This document shows, piece by piece, positions 1-8,740 of a stretch of DNA of 17,680 bases. The notes beneath the pieces were generated by a model that saw nothing but the letters and a program-made list of their open reading frames with translations, made no database searches and was not told where the DNA came from. The translations under genes were made by a program, and so were the position numbers. This stretch comes from Neonectria sp. B-13. Its lineage: Eukaryota > Ascomycota > Sordariomycetes > Hypocreales > Nectriaceae. Position 1 is the first letter of the stretch; the number at the start of each line of letters is the position of its first letter. The stretch lies in the NCBI GenBank assembly GCA_002682825.1, contig NOKP01000129.1, positions 1 through 17,680 on the forward strand, given 5' to 3'.

Positions 1-148
1 TAGCAGAAACTTTTATCTCCTTGAGTCATTGTTGCCTTGGGCTTGGGTATTAAGCCTATTATACTGTTGTTTTTTCTGTTTTCTTTTATACTGTTTAACC
101 TTTAGCCTCTTCTCTAGGTGTGTGCTACCAAGGACTATTATATCTAAA
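1..148. repeat. Left arm of a RIP-diverged inverted repeat
   Basis: The reverse complement of this stretch aligns without net gaps to 1401-1548. I count about 21 differences. All are transitions, and all but one have C or G here where the other arm has T or A; about 14 fall in CpA/TpG context. That is the pattern left by repeat-induced point mutation, with this arm the less damaged copy. Similarity stops sharply at 149 (1400 in the partner), so the inner boundary is real. The outer boundary lies beyond the window edge. The family of element (LTR, terminal inverted repeat, fold-back) cannot be told from this piece. Confidence 0.85.
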
Positions 149-717
149 TATTTCTATTAAATAACTCTTTCTTTCTTTATTAATAATTAATTAAACACTT
201 AATTTATCTATGTATATAATACAACTAATTAATAAGTTGCCAGCCCTTCCAATTATAGACTTACTTCTCTTTCCCTTTTAGAAAGCTTTACACTCTTTCC
301 TACTCGCCCACGAGATTCAGCGTACTGCTCGGGCTTACCCATCAGACCGACTGGCCCGAACCTACGGGCATTGCAAGCGGCCGTTATCTCCGGACCCCCT
401 GCCCAGACCAATCAGAGGGTCGGTTGCCCAAGTCATCATCTTCCGGATTGACCGCACTAAACGGCGCCCTTTGCCCTGCCCGACTGCACAGGGGCTTAGG
501 TCCTAATAGCGGCTCTAGCTATAGCTAGGATTAGGACAGCAGCCTAGACCCAGCAAGCTGTGCCAGCGACAGTGGCTGGGGCCCTGATTGTAGCATCTAT
601 AATCCCACTCTTAATGACCTAACCACCTCTGACTGTAAGTCCGGCTATGACAACAAAGTCACAGACAACCTTTCCTTCCTGCCGGACCCGACCAATAATG
701 AATCATATCATCGTTTA

Positions 718-1107
718 ATGGACCAATCAGATCACTCTAATCCATTTGAATCAGGCTCGGCGAGTAACCCAGATGACCCTGGCTGCCTCTCTTTCGACGA
801 AGACAACACTAAGGCAGCCTCTGACAATCCCCAGGATCCCAGCCCCAAAGACCCATGTAACCAATTAGACGATGGGTCTGACCCGGACCCTTGCTATAAT
901 GATATTCCTGTCTTTGATGAAAGACCGGAAATCAGTCCCTTCCAGCAAGAGGCCCAAGGCCCCTACGAGCCGGGCCCTAATTTCACCTATGACCCCGACC
1001 CATACGAGGCCGCCGCTGCCTACAATGACAGCTACTATAACGGCTATAACAATGGGGGCTATAATACAGAGGGGTTAGAGAGTTATAACAGCGGGGGATA
1101 TGTGTGA
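718..1107 (+). CDS. Acidic Asp/Pro/Tyr-rich open frame in a GC island, possibly a transposon gene relic
   Basis: A 129-codon frame starts at the ATG at 718, but the same frame is open back to 535. Before that it is crossed by two TAG codons at 526-528 and 532-534, and it is open again back to about 283; both TAGs could be CAG codons changed by C-to-T mutation. The product is acidic with many Asp-Pro pairs, and its tail is Tyr/Asn/Gly-rich (motifs such as YNGYNNGGYN near the end). I recognise no catalytic domain or family. A pyrimidine tract ending in CCCTTTTAG at 272-281 resembles an intron 3' end, so the frame could be the last exon of something longer. The island keeps normal GC and plenty of CpA while its flanks are RIP-mutated. 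It may be a gag-like or accessory frame of an element, or a captured host fragment. Coding status is uncertain. Confidence 0.3.
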   Translation: MDQSDHSNPFESGSASNPDDPGCLSFDEDNTKAASDNPQDPSPKDPCNQLDDGSDPDPCYNDIPVFDERPEISPFQQEAQGPYEPGPNFTYDPDPYEAAAAYNDSYYNGYNNGGYNTEGLESYNSGGYV

Positions 1108-1400
1108 TTAGCTAGAGACTAAGGACAGTCTTAATCTTTCTTTTTATTAATATTCATTATATAATTTAATCTAATTAGTCCTTTATATACCTAGATTAAT
1201 CTTAAGATTAGTCTAAGATCTTTTGCCTTTTTAAGCTATTAGATTTTATAGATTAACTATTTACTTTAGTTATTAGAATTTAATATTAAAGTTTAAGTAT
1301 AATCTATAATTAACTATTATATAAAGAACTATTTTAATAAAAGCTTTTTTAAGCTTTTACTTATATCTTTAATTAATAACTTATTTTATTCAATTTATAA

Positions 1401-1548
1401 TTTAGATATAATAGTCCTTAGTAGTATATACTTAGAGAAAGAGCTAAAGATTAAATAGTATAAAAGAAAATAGAAAAAACAATAGTATAATAGGCTTAAT
1501 ACCTAAGCCTAAGGTAATAATAACTTAAGAAGATAAAAGTTTTTACTA
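1401..1548. repeat. Right arm of the inverted repeat, heavily RIP-mutated
   Basis: This is the inverted partner of 1-148. Compared with the other arm, CACACA has become TATATA, several AACAG have become AATAG, and the CCCAAG-type triplets have become CCTAAG. One short stretch (GAAGAGG against GAAAGAG) is the only place with a change in the other direction, or with a pair of compensating indels. No clear homology continues past 1400 on the inner side. Confidence 0.85.
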
Positions 1549-1587
1549 TAAAGTTAAGGTATAAGTTTTACTGTTCTAATTAGCTGG

Positions 1588-1667
1588 AAAAGCTAGATCT
1601 TAGAAAAGCTAGATCTTAGAAAAGCTAAATCTTAGAAAAGCTAGATCTTAGAAAAGCTAGATCTTAA
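1588..1667. repeat. Five tandem copies of a 16-bp unit
   Basis: The unit AAAAGCTAGATCTTAG occurs at 1588, 1604, 1620, 1636 and 1652. Copy 3 has GCTAAAT for GCTAGAT, and copy 5 ends in TTAA instead of TTAG; the others are identical. The array lies 40 bases outside the right inverted-repeat arm. The unit contains the palindrome AGATCT. No spacers of differing sequence separate the copies, so this is a simple tandem repeat. Confidence 0.9.
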
Positions 1668-2572
1668 AAAAGGCTAAAATCCCTTAGAATAAAAGCTTAG
1701 CTAATCTTTATGCTTTCTAGGCTTTTTACATTCTATTCAACCTTCTACCTAATATAATAATCATATAACCAATCATATATAATAACTACTTCCTTCTGAA
1801 TTGCACTATAGCTCAGCAAGCCCTTACTAAGCTATACTTATAGGCTTTTATATAACCTATATAGCCTATTTTAAGTAGATCTAAGCCTTATTTCTAAGCT
1901 ATAAATTATAGTTTAAAAGTCTAATCTATAAGATATAAAAGAGATTAAAACTAATTAATACTCTAAGGCTAAGGAATTAGTCTAATTAATAGTCTTTAAT
2001 TATTATATTCTATTATAAAATAGAATCTAGCCTAATAGAATAATAGTTTAATAGATTATAATAGAATAAGTCTTTCTAAAGAGATTAGCTTTAAAGCTAG
2101 AAAAGAATAGTAATACTACTAATATAGAAAAGAGGTTTATTAATAGTCTAAAGTATAATAACTATATCTTATAGGTTATATAGCTAATAAATAATACTAT
2201 ACTAACTAATCTATAATTAAAGGAGTAATATATTAGAAAGTAAGAGAATCCTACTATAGTTATCTTTAATATTAGCTATAAAGTATAGAGGGATTTAGTA
2301 GAGAGAGTTTAAAGGGGGCAAAAGTTAATAATTAGGTTTAAAATCCAAAGATCTATCCTTCTATTAAGCTTAAGCAAAGGAAATATATAATTTAGTACAA
2401 TTATAGATAAGCAGAAACAGTAGTCTAAATAGTAGTTTTAACAGTAATAATAGTAATATATAATAGTAAGTTATTATATAATTAAGTAAAAGTATTAATA
2501 GCTAAAAAGCTTAAAGCTCTTATTTAATATACTAAATAAATATATATATATATATAAGACTAGTATAGTTAA

Positions 2573-2661
2573 ATAGTATTAAATTATATTAAATAGTACT
2601 TATTTAATATATATATACTTATAGTATTAAACTATATTAAATAAAGCTTATTTAATATATA
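2573..2661. repeat. Two direct copies of a 41-bp AT-rich sequence
   Basis: Bases 2573-2613 and 2621-2661 share the frame ATAGTATTAAA-TATATTAAATA-TTATTTAATATATA with a few substitutions and a 7-base AT spacer. Each copy contains TTATTTAATAT, which pairs loosely with ATATTAAATA in the same copy, so they could fold back. This is probably debris of the RIP-mutated element. Confidence 0.65.
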
Positions 2662-3130
2662 AGTATTATATATTATAATAGAAAGGAAAAAGTAAGTATT
2701 AAAATAATTCTATTAGTTATAACTGCTTAGTCCTAACTTAGGCTATAATAGAAATAATTAGATTATTTATATATATTATAGTTTAAAATAAGCTTTTTAT
2801 AAATTAAATATTAAGATTAAAAAGAAGGATTTAAATAGATTATAAAAATAGACTTAAGGTATAATATTAATATAAATTATATTACTAAGAAAGCTTATTA
2901 TATTTAAGTTATTAGAATTAATAATACTAAGTATAATATCTTATTATATTAACTATTATATATTATTTATTGTATTATTTTAATCTATTAGATAATATTA
3001 ACTAAGACTAAAATTACTATAAATAGTTAATAGTAAAGAGTAGAAAATATTTCTTTAGATTTAAAACTTAGTTATTAATCTTTATTCTCTTTATTTTATA
3101 GCTAATATTAGAAATAACTATAATAGACTA

Positions 3131-3623
3131 GTTTGTTAATAGGATACACATTTCAGTGTAAGGACACTACCCAGGAAAACACCGTTGCAGTGATGTCGTT
3201 TTGAGCGGAGAGAAATGGAGATTGTGCGAAAGAGAAGATAGGAGGATAATGTCAGAAAGCTAGCGTGGCACTTCGATGACTTGTATTGTCCATATCTTGT
3301 CCCCCTGGGCTATCTTTGTGGTGCTCAGGGGATATGTCCTTTTCTTGACCGCCTTCCTGTTCGGGCTACAGTCGGCAAAAGTTAGGCAAGCTGTCTGTTG
3401 ACCACCAAGGCGGTCATATGACCACCCTGGAGATAATGTGTACATAATCCAATCTAACAGGTCGCAACCTGGGCCGTGACACATCTATTAATCCTATATA
3501 CTGCTAAGGTACAAACCCCGCCGCTACCTTAACCCGTCTGGCGCCTTCGCGCCCTCCTTCGCTGATGTGTCCCGTCCTCGTCGTCCTCGTCTCCCCCCCA
3601 AGTGCCTGCCTCCTCACATCTGT
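3131..3623. other. Intergenic sequence, no supported gene
   Basis: Composition returns to normal here. The only open frame of note is a 74-codon minus-strand frame at 3260-3484 without recognisable domains, and I do not support it as a gene. The stretch next to 3623 should contain the 3' UTR and poly(A) signals of the Est1-type gene, but I see no distinctive site. Confidence 0.5.
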
Positions 3624-6600
3624 TCATCTATTCATCCCGAAAAACCGCGAAATCACAGACGCCGCAGCCATCTGGGCCGGGGTACCTCCATGACTTTCGT
3701 TGCTGATGCGTGTCCAGCCGTCCTCGTCCTCCCCTCTGGTGCCCTGCACGGTCGTTGGAGAGATGATGCGCTTAGCAGCCTGGGCGGCCTCATCTGTCAG
3801 CGGGATCGTGTCGAGTACTTCCTTGGTTAGCCGAACCACGCCGGCGGGGGGCTGCGTGTCCGCGCCTTGGTCGTCGGCGGGGCCTGTGGTAGTGGCTGCG
3901 TCTGCGTCTGCGGCTGCGGCTGCGGCTGCGTCTGCGTCCCTTCCCGCCGTGTCTTGCGAGTCGTCCGCGCCTTGCGCTGGAAGCGCCGTCTCAACCTCGA
4001 CCTCAGTATGCTCGGTCTCATGGGTACGCGATGGCCCATCCTCGGATATCGGCTTCTCGGCAGACATGGTGGCCTTCACGACGCCGGCGGCCTTCGCGGC
4101 CTTCTCCCAATTCAGATCATCAGCCGAAAACGGCTCATAGTACCAGCGTAAGTTGCCGAGTGGTTCAGACGGGACCTTCACGGCCTCCGGCGCAGGTCGC
4201 TGTTCAATCATGTCAGTGGACTGGCTCGTTTCGGGAATGTTGGCTGCACTGACCTCCTCCGTGTCGCCCTCGGCCTTCTCCTTCCGCCTCTTGACATAAA
4301 CGACCTTGAGACCGCCTATGCGCTCGACGACTTCCGGCATCTTTTTGTCAGCGTCAAGCGGCGGTACGGATTGGGCCCCAGGCACGCTGGTCGAATGGCG
4401 TCCGTCCTCGTCGGTCTGGAGGCTAAAGAAGGGGCCTATCAGCTGGAAAGTCAGCCACAACATCTGGCGTGACCGACCCTTGCACGTCTTGCCATCCTGG
4501 ACACTATTTTGGCGAACCCGTCTCTCGTCGTAGTCGTATTTCGAGTCCTTGAACCAGTCCATGGGGAAGAGAGGGGGATCGCGAAGCAGCGCTTCCTGCC
4601 TCTCCACTTCTGCCAGTCGTTCCTCCTCGGCTTCTTTCTCCTTCTGCTCTTCGTCCCGTCGCGCCTCCTCGTTTTCGCTCTCCTTCTGCTCGTCTTCCTG
4701 TCGTGTCTCCTCAATTTTCTCCCCCTTCCTCTCATCTTCCCGTCGCGCATCCTCGTTTTCGCCCTCCTTCTGCTCTTCTGGTGCCTCCCTCTCCGTTTCG
4801 AGATCCGCCGGAGACTCCGCCTGTGTTTGTGCCGCGACTACTCCCTCGGCGGCCTGCACGGCCGCTGGGGTGACCTTGGGGGCGGGCGGGCAGGGTTGGA
4901 CTGCGGCGTCCTCGGTGCGCTTCGCCGGGTATTTGTACCAGGATGAGTCAGGCTCTCTGGCAAAGATATTCCCCCGAAGCATCTCATGTTCCGGCAGTGG
5001 TTCGGTGAACATCCGCTCCGCACCAGGTGTTTTGGTGTCCCGGTCCCTCTCGTGTGCGGCGTCACTGGCCGTGGCTTCTTCCGCCGTGGTCGTAGTCTCC
5101 TTTGTCGTGGCCGTGGCCTCTTCCGGGGGGACCATGGCCTCTTCCGCCGTGGTCTGAGTCTCTTCCGTGGTGACCACAGCCTCTTTCTCGGTGACTGTAG
5201 CCTCTTCCGCCGTGGCCGTACTTCCGACACCCTCCGCCTTTTGATGCTCCTCTCGTGCAAGGTCACGGGCCCTGATCCCGTACATGCCCGGCTTCTCTAT
5301 CTGGTTGAGCGGCGAGCACGGTGTGGGGAATTCCGGCTGGGACGCACTCTCCCAGGCACCGCCGCCTCGGGTCTCGTCTTCGCGCAGAAGCATGTTGAGG
5401 AAAGGCGCCAGAAGCTCCGCGTGGAATGCCCAACCGAACCATTTCAGCAGGTTGTGCCGAGTCTTCAGGGAGCGCATGAAGACCAGGAGCACGTAGATGA
5501 ATCCCCATAGACCCAAGTCGCCCGTATCTGCCTCCTCCAAGACATAAGAGACCGTGGTGTGGATTATGCTAATAATTGCGTCATGAATGTCCTTCGCATC
5601 GGCCATGCTGGCGTCAAGATCGGCGCGCTCCGTGGACGTCACAAGGTCGGGGGCCCACGCCACCATCATCACGGTCCGTCCTCCTTTAGAAGGGGACATC
5701 CCCAACAGCAACTGGCACAGCAAGAGGCCGAGCTCGACGCTATAACCGGTTAGTTAGAGGCGGGAGAACCCCAACCCACGGGGCCAGCACATATCTGGGA
5801 CGGATTCTGGATGTCTGAGCCTGTCCAGCGGGACCGGCAGGTCTAGCGATCTTCTCTAGTGCTCTGTACACAGTCTGAAGATGGTGCTGCTTGCGGGTCT
5901 TGAAGTCACGTGCGAAAATCAAGTGGACAACGGCGGTAATGAAGTGGTCCTCGACGGTCGAGGGGGCTTTCCGCTTGTTCCGGGCAACAATCGGCTTGAT
6001 AACGGTATGAATGGACTGCCGCGCGGCGATATACACATTTTTGACGACGAGGGACTTGGTGAAGTAGAAAAGCTGGGACACAATGGGGTAGAAGCCCAGG
6101 TCAGAATGCGACGGAGAGTCGTGCTGCTTCAGAATGGCCAGGTGGTGGTAGACGCGGCCGGCCGTGGGGTCCTGGTCTAGAATCCGAGTGTACTCCTCCT
6201 CGGCGATGCCCTTCCAGTGCTGCTGGAGGTTCTCGTCCTCGTATTCAAGAGCACATCTACGCAGCAGGTACCAGTCTCTGTTAGCGCATCTGTCCGTCGT
6301 GTAGGAGACCTAGCAGGGGCAACGCCTCCACTTACCTGTATCGGGCCACATCTGCTTTGCATTCGACCCAGGTAATCTGGAACTGCGGGATAGTCTCATC
6401 TAGCAAAGCCATCATACTGTATGACAAGTAGATGAAACGCCACATGGCTTCCCGACAGTCGGGTAGTTGACGGCGCAGGACCTCGAGAAAGCCATGTATG
6501 CCGTGCTTCCATATTCTCGCAGGCATGGCATACTTGCTTTCGAGCCTCCGGAGTGCTGGTGACGCACTGGGGTACTGCGATGCGAAAAAAAAGTCGTGCT

Positions 6601-8180
6601 GCTCGTGCAAGTATGAGCGGTGGAGCGCAATGAGAGCCGCCCACTGCTCCCCATTGAGGCTGGGGATCCATCAGCCTTCGACCCACACGTAATATTCGAT
6701 GCCAACCTTCTTGTAGAGGTTCGGGTCATCCAGCGCCCTACCTTCGACGAGCGGTTGTGTCTTGAATCGCTTCTTGGCTTGGGCAACAGTGCCGTCTGCG
6801 CCTATGTCGTCTGCCTGGGGCATCGCTCCTGCCGTGTCCTTGCAGGCGTCCTCGGCCGCAACACCGGCCTCCCTAGGAGCCGCCTCCTCGAGAGTCACCT
6901 CCACCTTGTCAAGAGCCATCTCTTTAAGAGTCGTCTTCGTCGCCGCCTCCGCCTCCTCGAGACCCACCTCCTCGAAAGGCTCCTCCGCCTCCTCGAGAAC
7001 CGCCTCCTCGAGAGCCGTCTCCTCAAGAGCCGCCTGCTGCTTGGCGTTAGAGGACCTGCTCTGGGCCTCCGGGCTGTCCGGAGTTTTAGGTACACAAGTG
7101 CAAGTTAGCCTCATAAGTGTGGGGCACGAGCTCGGATAGCGTGCTTTCGCCTGGGCGGCCTTCTTCTCTGCTTTCGCTGCAGCGACCTTCAAATCTCGCA
7201 CGAGCTGGTCGACCACCTCGCGTCCAACGGCGAGAAGGTACTCTCCGTCTATCACCTTCTTGCGACCCTCTTCGCCCATTTCCGCCGTAGTGAGCGCGGC
7301 CAATTCCTCATGCTCGGGCCATTCGTCTGTCTTGGCACGCGACTCCAGAGCCACCAGGAATCCATGCAGGCACTCCTCGAGGCTGGGAACTTGAGCAGCC
7401 TTCTCTGACACGTGGGGACGGGCAGAGGCCTCCTCGGGGGTCATGGACGAGTCCTCGGTCGCTTCGGGAGTTGATGGCCTCTTGTCTCCTTCTGGCACAT
7501 CCTCCTGAACCTTCTGCAACCAGTTGTGAACCGTATTATGTGGCTTCGTATCACCCTGTTGAAGCAGTATCAACTTGGAGGAAGGCATCTTCTCTAGGAA
7601 CCTGATGTTGATTGTATCGTTTATCTTGGAGTGCTGGGTCTTGTCCACTTCTATGCATTTTTTTTCGACCATCACCAAGCCGGCATAGATGCCCGTCACT
7701 TCAGCGACCAGCTGCAGCTGAGAAATCGGATGGGTTTCCAGCTGCCTGAATATCAGTGGCAGCTCAGGAGGGTCTTGATTGTCGGCATTGACGGTCTAGA
7801 CCTCCGAAGCGACAATAGTGGAATCTATGTCCCGGCCGGTGACTGTGGCCGCCTTATCCTCCATGTCATCCGCTCCGGTGTTCTCCTTATCCTCCATGTC
7901 GTCCACTTTGGTGTTCTCCTCGTGGCTCTTGCTGCCCCCGGCATCGTTCTCGTCGGGCCGAGGAGGCTGCGGTAATGCGCCATCGGACTCTGTCGCGACC
8001 GGCACAGTCAAAGTGCCGTGAACCATGCAGCAGATCGCAAGGGGGCTATTATGTTACTGTTGTCAGCACAGTGCATGTCGGGTTGATGGGATCAATCTTG
8101 ACGTACTCGACAGGAGCGGTGCTCGACGCGGCGGAATGATCCCGCGAGGCCACAGGGTCATCCACTGGACCACCACCCAT
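3624..8180 (-). CDS. Est1/SMG-type telomerase- or RNA-decay-associated DNA/RNA-binding protein, expanded and possibly broken
   Basis: Proteins of this family carry a helical Est1 N-terminal region and an Est1-type DNA/RNA-binding domain; relatives act in telomerase recruitment or nonsense-mediated mRNA decay. Recognisable blocks, read on the minus strand: GIYAGLVMVEKKCIEVD near 7695-7645; GEQWAALIALHR, then ASPALRRLESKYAMPARIW, 6655-6500; WVECKADVARYR to 6336; after a clear intron (6278-6335, GTAAGT donor), DPTAGRVYHHLAIL near 6170-6130; GFIYVLLVFMRSL near 5500; LPEHEMLRG near 5000; FPMDWFKDSKYD near 4565; RSRQMLWLTFQLIG near 4470. A second intron ends at 5740 (CTAAC branch site, TTATAG). Its donor is probably 5779, giving a 40-nt intron that joins the two frames; 5869 is an alternative. 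Between the blocks are long Glu/Ala/Thr-rich, coiled-coil-like insertions. The stop is TGA at 3624. The start is uncertain: the ATG at 8180 has a good context (CTCACCATGG), and a 7988-8057 intron would join it to the next frame; otherwise it is the ATG at 8026. In-frame stops at 7796-7798 and 6671-6673 remain unexplained. Family call firm, exact model not. Confidence 0.72.
3895..3938. repeat. GCTGCG/TCTGCG hexamer run coding Asp-Ala/Ala tract
   Basis: Imperfect GCTGCG and TCTGCG hexamers run in tandem. Read on the minus strand they give an alternating Asp-Ala and poly-Ala tract near the C-terminus of the Est1-type protein. The repeat keeps the reading frame, as expected of slippage in a translated tract. 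Confidence 0.8.
5068..5218. repeat. Degenerate ~30-bp repeats coding Thr/Glu/Ala motif (EEAT type)
   Basis: GCCTCTTCCGCCGTGG-like units recur about every 30 bases. On the minus strand they code variants of TAEEAT and TTEE in the Est1-type protein, about 160 codons into the large last exon. They lie between the GFIYVLLVFM block and the LPEHEMLRG block, so the repeat has expanded inside the DNA/RNA-binding domain. Confidence 0.75.
6875..7040. repeat. Degenerate 15-18-bp repeats coding Leu-Glu-Glu-Ala motif
   Basis: CTCCTCGAGA-like units recur on the plus strand. On the minus strand they give repeated LEEA/VLEEA motifs, likely an acidic amphipathic helix. They sit in an insertion of about 270 codons between the VEKKCIEVD block and the GEQWAALIALHR block of the Est1-type gene, two blocks that I expect to lie much closer together in relatives. 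Confidence 0.7.
7854..7919. repeat. Two 33-bp direct repeats near the Est1-type N-terminus
   Basis: Bases 7854-7886 and 7887-7919 are tandem copies that share TTATCCTCCATGTC and GGTGTTCTCC. On the minus strand they code a repeated DDMEDKENT-like acidic motif. The 33-bp length keeps the frame. Confidence 0.8.
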
Positions 8181-8543
8181 GGTGAGGTCTTGGATGAAAA
8201 AGAGCCTGCCAGAAGAGCGGTAGACCTCCTGTAGCTAAGGTCAAAATAGAGGAAAGAAACTTGACTGGTGAGGTGGTGAGAGGGACTAAACACGCAGTGA
8301 GAAAGCAGACAAGGGGCAGAACCGGAGCAAGCAAAGTGCACACAAAGACGATTGCAACGTTGATGTTTGTTAAATTTCTTTTTAAAAAGAAAAGAGCAAC
8401 GGGAGTAGGCATTTATGTGGTGGCCTTGACAAACGGTGACGTTCACGGACCACGCCCGCGCTAGTGGCTGCCTTTCATAACAACGCTCCTTCTGGAAGCC
8501 CGACAGCCCGACGTCCGGCCAAGCGCGAGCCTAACAGACAGGT
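8181..8543. promoter_or_regulatory. Probable 5' region of the Est1-type gene, no specific site identified
   Basis: This is the sequence upstream of the candidate ATG at 8180. It holds short open frames on both strands with no recognisable product, and a perfect 18-bp AT palindrome at 8375-8392 (TTTCTTTTTAAAAAGAAA). I cannot name a TATA box or factor site with confidence; its role as promoter rests on position alone. Confidence 0.35.
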
Positions 8544-8740
8544 CCTGTCGTGTCTGTCGCGTCTGTCGCATCTGCCACGTCCTTTCGGCTTGAGGTTGAT
8601 GGGGTGCGACGCGTCTTGCACTTGCCTAACTGCATAACCGTCGCCTCCTCATCTACTACACCTAAACACCACTAATAGATTATACCCAATAATAAAGAAG
8701 GAGGCTAGAAGGTAAATACTGCTTATTTATTGGCCGCAGG
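8544..8740. repeat. Copy A of a ~200-bp noncoding direct repeat
   Basis: The sequence from CCTGTCG through TGGCCGCAGG matches 10356-10555 in the same orientation with substitutions and a few small indels. Shared blocks include TCTGTCGCGTCTGTCGC, ACGTCCTTTCGGCTT, GGGGTGCGACGCGTCTTGCA, GTCGCCTCCTCATCTAC and ATTATACCCAA. Reading frames are not conserved between copies, so it is probably noncoding: a dispersed repeat or a fragment of a duplicated promoter region. A short GTCTGTCGC tandem lies at its left end. Confidence 0.85.

Larger units (their letters stand above)
1108..3130. other. AT-rich block mutated by RIP, no intact gene
   Basis: The sequence is overwhelmingly A+T, full of TpA and nearly without CpA or TpG (for example 2941-3120 has one TG and no CA by eye). 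All six frames are closed by frequent TAA/TAG codons. Within it are the right inverted-repeat arm (1401-1548), a 16-bp tandem array (1588-1667), a (TA)n run at about 2540-2557 and a 41-bp direct repeat (2573-2661). This is how filamentous ascomycetes leave transposons after RIP. The original element cannot be recognised. The edge at about 3130 is sharp: normal composition starts with the sequence around GGATACACATTTCAG. Confidence 0.85.

Noticed and set aside
1588..1667. CRISPR-like regular array
   Set aside because: Copies abut without spacers, and the context is a fungal nuclear genome.
3260..3484. 74-codon minus-strand open frame
   Set aside because: No domain, no convincing start context, no partner exon; lies in ordinary intergenic sequence.
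3700..5510. Long plus-strand frames (Ser/Ala- and Leu-rich) antisense to the Est1-type gene
   Set aside because: They mirror the GC-rich, repetitive antisense of the Glu/Ala/Thr codons; composition is explained by the minus-strand gene with its recognisable motifs.
8375..8392. Perfect 18-bp palindrome as a terminator or operator
   Set aside because: It is an A/T-run palindrome with no loop and no adjacent gene end; chance in AT-rich sequence is likely.
8063..8446. 127-codon minus-strand frame upstream of the Est1-type gene
   Set aside because: Ser/Arg-rich, no domain; overlaps in another frame the candidate first exon with the better start context.
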